Source of the DNA: Malurus cyaneus samueli
Taxonomy: Eukaryota > Chordata > Aves > Passeriformes > Maluridae
DNA: 64,000 bases
Direction of reading: 5' to 3'
Assembly (NCBI GenBank): GCA_009741485.1
Contig: CM019236.1
Span: 53,091,278 to 53,155,277 of the forward strand
The notes under the pieces are model-generated. The model was given only the letters and a program-made list of their open reading frames with translations, was not told the origin of the DNA and did no database searches. Shown here piece after piece: positions 58,711 to 64,000 of this stretch (its first letter is position 1; every line of letters begins with the position of its first letter). Position numbers and translations under genes: made by a program.

Positions 58711-61340
58711 TCCACAGAATACTACTGATTGGCAGCAAAAATGCATTCTCTCTCCATATGGATATTAGTTATTCTAATGTAGTTACATTTTATACAGTCA
58801 GTAAGCTGTAACACTAACAATGGATGGCCCCAGTTACTAATTATTTCCATACGGCTTCTAAAAACAGTGATAACCAAAGCACATGGCATAACTAAAGGAA
58901 TTATGATCTTGTAAGGGAAATGGCCATTACCTGTGACTCAGGTCACCACCACACCTACCAGGTCATTCGTCTCAGAGAAATATTTGTCACCTCAATTACT
59001 ATTTTATGGCTGATAAAAAATTGATCTATACCAAACAGGGATGCCTTTTCATCTGCCTCATGGAGCAGTGCTGTCCATCAACAAATGTGCTGTCCCCAGT
59101 TTATCAAGAGAAAAAAGATTGCATGAAACACCTTCCAAATGGATGCTGAAACGGTTAACAGGAACCAAACTATTTTACTAATTTTTCTCAGGGCTCTGTG
59201 AGCCACTACCATTACTGCCTGTCTCTGAGCATCCAGTTCTCCTTCAGCCTCACATTTTGCTCACTCTGTTTGTGGGCATTCATGCAGCTTCCTCAAGATT
59301 TGTTATGACCCAGTGAAAATATTCTGAAATAGGCAAACATCTGTCTCCACTGTAGGAAGGATTTTTTATTTACCTTTAGCTCACTTGCTGATCTGGGTCT
59401 CAGATATTACCTACTCATTCTGTCTTGGTGACTTCTGCCCTCCCTAAAATACTTTCACTTCCTATCTTTTATTCCCACAGTGGTGTGTGGAAATTTATTT
59501 TTATTCTTGCCATGATCAGTAATTTTTCTAGCTATAAATGTGTACTGACTTTTGTAGTTTTCACTTATTCAAAGCATTGAGCAATCACAATAATGATACA
59601 TAATACAAAGTTTGAAAGAAAGTGCAAATGGCTACAGAAGATCCATGACAGTAAACATTCAGATGCTTTTAAGAAATGAGCAAAGACTGCAGAACTTTGT
59701 CCTTTTCTGTAATGTTATTGAGACTGTGTAACGTGAATGGATTTGAAAACCTTGCTCAGTTGTAGGGGGGAGTGGGGGGAAAATACTGGTGGTATTAACT
59801 AAGAACACACAATGTTTAAACTGGCTAAATTATGAGATACTCTATCTTCTGGCATCTACAACTTATTAACTTGCTAGGCCAGAGGCTGTGCTTGGAACAT
59901 CATTATTAGAAGGCAAGCAATGTCATCGCTTGGAGCTGTTTCTTTAAGTGTATTTTGCCATTAGCCCTTTGTAGCTGTGACAGCTGCAAGATTCATTGCC
60001 ACAACCTGTGGTGAATGAGTACGGTAAAAATCCATCTACACAGAGAATGAGATTGTTTCATTCAACTACACATTCTCAAATTGATGTATCTAGGCTATTT
60101 ATCTAGACTCTTTCTATGGGCACCACACAGAAAAAAGTGCCTCTGGGTAGTAATTTACACTCTACATTTTTACTGCCTTTCCTCATACAGGAGAAAGTTT
60201 ATGCATTGGAAGTAGTTATTTTCTATGGATTTTGGGTGTTTACTAAATCAGCAATCTCCTAACTTTTTGGACAACAGAGTAGCTGAAATTACTTCCAAGT
60301 GAACAGTTTCCACAGTTCACCTTACACTGATTGCCTTTTTACATTGTGTAATAAGAGAAATGGGGAAGAATATGAACCCATTTATATGGGAAATTAATAA
60401 TTTATATGGTAGATTATATGGTATGCTATACAACAGAACAGAACTATCAGGGATAATCCATTCTCTTTGGATACATCCAGAGACGTAAGAGCTGCAGAAT
60501 GGCGGTCCTCGTTGTACAAAGTCCACTATAATTAAAGAGTTTTATGGACTAGGAAATGACTGATAGGAAAATTTAACGTGTGCTCAGTGATTCCCATAAT
60601 GACTAATCCTAAATTTTTGCTCTTGGTGATATTATAGTTATATCCTCCTAGTGTAGTTAAAAGACTACCTTAAGGGGCCATAACAAAATCAAATTAGTAT
60701 CATGACACACACCAGCAATGAAATATTACAAGAAAGCAAAACATAAAGGAGACACAAACTGATAAACTGCTCACAGTGATTGCATTCCACTCACAGCAAA
60801 AACTGCAGATTTCTGATCAGCATTCCTCCTTTTGCTGCAGCAGAAACATCATCAGCTCCCCCATTCAGCTCAGCTTAGCAGTTCTCAATTAGGTGTCATG
60901 GTCTGAGCCAAGTTCATGACTATCCAGCTGAAGTTCAGAAGTCCATACAGAAATCCAAACATTTACAGGATCATTTGGAGCTACCAACTCAACTGATAGC
61001 AACAGCTTAGAAAACTCTACAAATTTCTGCTCTTACAGCATCTGTAAAAAGAAAGCAACAAAAGGAAATAAACTGTCAACAAGTTTTAAGTTAATAGCAG
61101 AAGGACACTTCTAGTTAATGGGAAGCACAGGTTTTATCTCAAGCACATATTTCAAGGTACAAAATACATATATACATTTATACATGGGGATGCACAAACA
61201 CAAAATACTTCCCAAAGAAAATGCTAGATTTATTTTTCTATCTATGGCCTAATCCTAAAGTAACTCTGCAGTCGATTTCAAAACTGGTATTTATTCCCAG
61301 GGGCATAGGTCAGAATTGTACAGGGCATCAGCTGCTACTG
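58711..61340. other. Non-coding DNA
   Basis: About 2.6 kb of AT-rich, CpG-poor DNA with no recognised exon or element. A 19-base word at 58,718-58,736 also occurs at 19,317-19,335. Confidence 0.5.
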
Positions 61341-62397
61341 TGTTGGGTTTGCATGGCAGTATTTTGGTAGCAGGGAGGAACAGGAATAACTTCTGTGAGA
61401 GGTTGCCGTAAGTTTTCCCAGAGTCTGATGACTCTAATGGCACCTGGCTCCTAGACAGACTTGCCACAGGCCAAGGCTCAGCTCATCAAGTAGTGCCTAT
61501 AGGAGAACAGATTTTAGGGTAGTTATTCTACAGAAGGAAATTGTCCCACAAGAGAAGAGTGAGAATATATGACAGTGACAGCCATGCAAACACCAAAGGC
61601 AGAGAAGAAGAAACAGCAAAATGAGCTCAAGGTGCTGGAGCAGATTCCCCTGTAGACCAAGGTGCAGACCATGGAGAGGCAGCTTTGCCCCGGCAGCCCA
61701 GGGAGGACCCCATGCTGGAGCAGGTGGAGGTGCCTGAAGTAGGATGGGACGCTGTGCGAAGCCTGTGCTGAAGCAGGCTCCTGGCAGGACCCATGACCCC
61801 GTGGGGGACCCACAATGGAGCAGTGCATTCCTGGAGGATGTGTGACCCTGTGGCATGGAATCACACTGGTGCAGAATGTTCCTGAAGGACTGCAACCTGT
61901 GGGAGGGACTCACACTGGAGTACTGAGGAAATAATTGCAACCTGTGGGAGGGACTTATATTGGACAAGTTCGTGGAGTTCTGTCTCCTGTGGAGGGACCA
62001 CACCCTGGAGCAGGGGAAGAGTGTGCGAAGTCCTCTGCTTTTGGAGGAAGAGAGAGCAGAAACAATGAGTGATGAACTGATCATAGCCCACCCCGCCATG
62101 CCACTGGAGGGGAGGAGGGACTGTCTGGGGTGAAGTTATGCCCAGGAAGGAGGAAGTGATGAAGGAATGGTAGTCTTAGGATTTGCTTTGCTTCTCATTA
62201 TTCTACTCTGAGTGGTAATTAGTTAAACTAATTTACTGAAGTAGTCTATTGTGACTGTGAAGGTAGGGAGCGACTCTTCTGTGCTTATCTTCATACATGA
62301 GTCCTTTGCTGTGTTTTTTCTCTGCTGCCCAGTTGAGGATCAGAGCAAAAGAGGAGTTTTGGTGGGCACCTGTCATCCAGCCAGGGTGTTCACCACA
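61341..62397 (+). mobile_element. Solo ERV LTR with target-site duplication
   Basis: Starts TGTTGGGTTTGCATGGCAG and ends ...GTTCACCACA, the termini of a common avian ERVL-type LTR as I recall it. The 5 bases before it (tactg) and after it (cactg) agree at 4 of 5, consistent with a target-site duplication. The middle (about 61,690-62,030) has imperfect repeats of 'cacactggagcag', 'gaaggactg' and 'cctgtgggagggact'. The end has 'tggtgggcacctgtcatccagccagg'. No internal ERV sequence flanks it, so it is a solo LTR left by recombination. Long minus-strand frames (61,497-62,099) are incidental. Confidence 0.85.
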
Positions 62398-62999
62398 CAC
62401 TGGCACGACTACTCTCAATGTGAGCGAACTAATATACACAGGGCCCTTACAAATCTCTTGCACTGAGGCTGGATTTTGGCCTGTTGAGCATTCCTAATGA
62501 CCAGTACCTACACGCAGAGCCCAAGACACGCTCAGTGATAGGACCTCTTTCTCTGGGAAGCATGTGCATTATTCCCCTGCACCTAATACTCCCAGTACAT
62601 TCCAGTCCTTACCATGCAAGAACATTAGGAGTCTGACACTGAGAAACACAGCAACTAAGACATCCATACACAGGAAGGAGTTTTAGGTCAGCCTACAGAG
62701 ATGTGAAATCATCGAAAAACATCACAGTGGACTTGTACCACTGTTGTTCCTAATTTGAGGCCATAGCATAAATTGGAACTCTTGGTGTGACAGTGTATAC
62801 TTGTAGACCTCATAGAAGTAGCTCTGATTTAGATGGATCTCAAATGTAACACATCTTCAAATATCTACAAATTTCAAGGGCAAAGTACAATTTTGTTCTA
62901 AATACAAGTTAAGAAGAAAGCATAAACGCCCTTGGTTTGACACCTCTTAGCTGTCACTGAATTATCGAAACTGGAAAATTGTGGGCAGGCAACAGAAAT
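62398..62999. other. Non-coding DNA
   Basis: No feature recognised between the solo LTR and the CR1 fragment. Confidence 0.5.
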
Positions 63000-63165
63000 C
63001 ACAGAATCACAGAATCATTAGGGTGGGAAGAGATCTTCAAGATCTTCAAGTCCAACCCATGCCCCAGCATCTCAACTAAACCACAGCATCAAGTGCCACA
63101 TCCAATCTCTTTTTAAACACATCCAGGGATGGTGACTTCACCACCTCCCTGGGCAGCTTTTGAAA
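63000..63165 (-). mobile_element. CR1 LINE 3' fragment
   Basis: Low-coordinate end reads 'cacagaatcacagaatcatt', the reverse complement of a CR1 3' tail. It continues with 'gggtgggaagagatcttcaag', 'tccaacccatgccccagc' and 'ttcaccacctccctgggcagc'. This is a short 5'-truncated copy of a younger-looking CR1 subfamily. Confidence 0.9.
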
Positions 63166-64000
63166 AATATAACGGTATTTACAAAGGCAAATGGTATTTC
63201 TCTTTCTAGCACAGTCACAGAATTTAACTCAAGAATCTCACAGCACTAAAACTTCCAAACATTAGATACCAAACCCCTGGTAGATCATGTCTATAATGCC
63301 TTTGTAACAACATTCTGAAATGTACCATCTATTTCCCATTGCCTCAAGTGCATTAGACTCTTGAGTTTTTGTATGGTCTCAGATCTTCATAAATATTTTC
63401 TGACATATTTGTTACTGAATAAAGTGGAGCTTTATGTGATTTACTTATGGTGGTTATTATGAACCGCTCTAATAATTTGCCTGAAGACTGGGCAAAAACA
63501 TTGTGATAGATGGGCACACGCAGAGGCTATCTTGGAAAGTCGGGGCCACTATTATAACATGAAAACAAAAATAACAAATACTTCATGTCTATTTAAATAA
63601 ACATGTTAGAAACTTGTTCATATCACTTTTTTATATGTCACTTGGAGCAAATATAAAACTCAAGTGTCACACTGAACACTTTCGTGAACAGAGAATCTAG
63701 CTTTGGAATTTGTCTGGTTACACTCCTCTGGCAAGAGATTGAAATAGACTGGTTTAACCTGGAAGGGGCTACGCAATATAAAGGTGAGCAAAGAAGAAGT
63801 AACTGGATCCAACTTTGCATTAGGCAGTGTCCCGTCCCCCTATGAAAAGAGGGAGTCGGGGAGGATTCTTTTAATTGCTTTCTTGGACAAAAAATATAGT
63901 GCAGACGCGGCAATATTATATCTGAGAACTGTTTATTGATAAAGAAGGGTAAGTGTTCCTACCACTTCCTGCGAAGGGGGATTAAAAAAACAACGAACAG
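63166..64000. other. Non-coding DNA to the window end
   Basis: AT-rich; no exon or element recognised. The last 200 bases are slightly richer in CpG, but nothing can be concluded from that. Confidence 0.4.

Noticed and set aside
61497..62099. 200-codon minus-strand open frame
   Set aside because: Antisense to the solo LTR and generated by its internal short repeats.
1..64000. CRISPR arrays, operons, tRNA or rRNA genes
   Set aside because: No spaced direct repeats, no cloverleaf-like or rRNA sequence noticed; the window is animal nuclear DNA.

Overview
The window is vertebrate nuclear DNA, almost certainly from a bird. Several CR1 LINE fragments have the avian form: a 3' end reading 'atcatagaat...' on the reverse complement and short ORF2 pieces. 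There is also a solo LTR of a type common in bird genomes and an env-less endogenous retrovirus (ERV). Most of the sequence is AT-rich and CpG-poor, without recognisable exons. No RNA gene, CRISPR array, operon or prokaryotic feature was seen, and no conserved single-copy protein gene could be identified.

Layout. 1-16.56 kb: a block of about 7.9 kb occurs twice in direct orientation (373-8313 and 8619-16557). The copies are separated by a run of exactly 25 N and 280 bases of unmatched sequence. Each holds one CR1 fragment and a GATA/GGAT microsatellite. The pattern of differences suggests one locus assembled twice. 16.56-30.96 kb: unique non-coding DNA with one CR1 ORF2 fragment. 30.96-34.76 kb: an ERV on the minus strand, read from high to low coordinates as possible protease, RT, RNase H, integrase and 3' LTR; it is interrupted by a second 25-N gap and many frame breaks. 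34.69-44.86 kb: DNA of abnormal composition, CpG not depleted and no recognisable content, most simply read as uncorrected long-read gap fill. 44.86-47.8 kb: ordinary non-coding DNA.

47.8-58.7 kb holds the most interesting locus: two minus-strand copies of a GC-rich, apparently intronless repeat-protein gene that I do not recognise, plus the 5' flank of a third. The protein has an acidic N-terminal part, a Gln/Arg-rich middle and a C-terminal array of modules around the motif LDAKDxYRTE. The array has a 582-bp (194-codon) period. Copy 1 carries two such units and copy 2 carries one. Both copies have frame breaks, so they look like decayed or badly sequenced members of a local multicopy family. 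58.7-64 kb: non-coding DNA with a 1.06-kb solo ERV LTR (61,341-62,397) and a CR1 fragment.

The genes do not form a pathway. The window is repeat-dominated, like an accessory or ampliconic chromosome region (the W chromosome is one possibility but cannot be shown here), and assembly artefacts account for much of its strangest structure.
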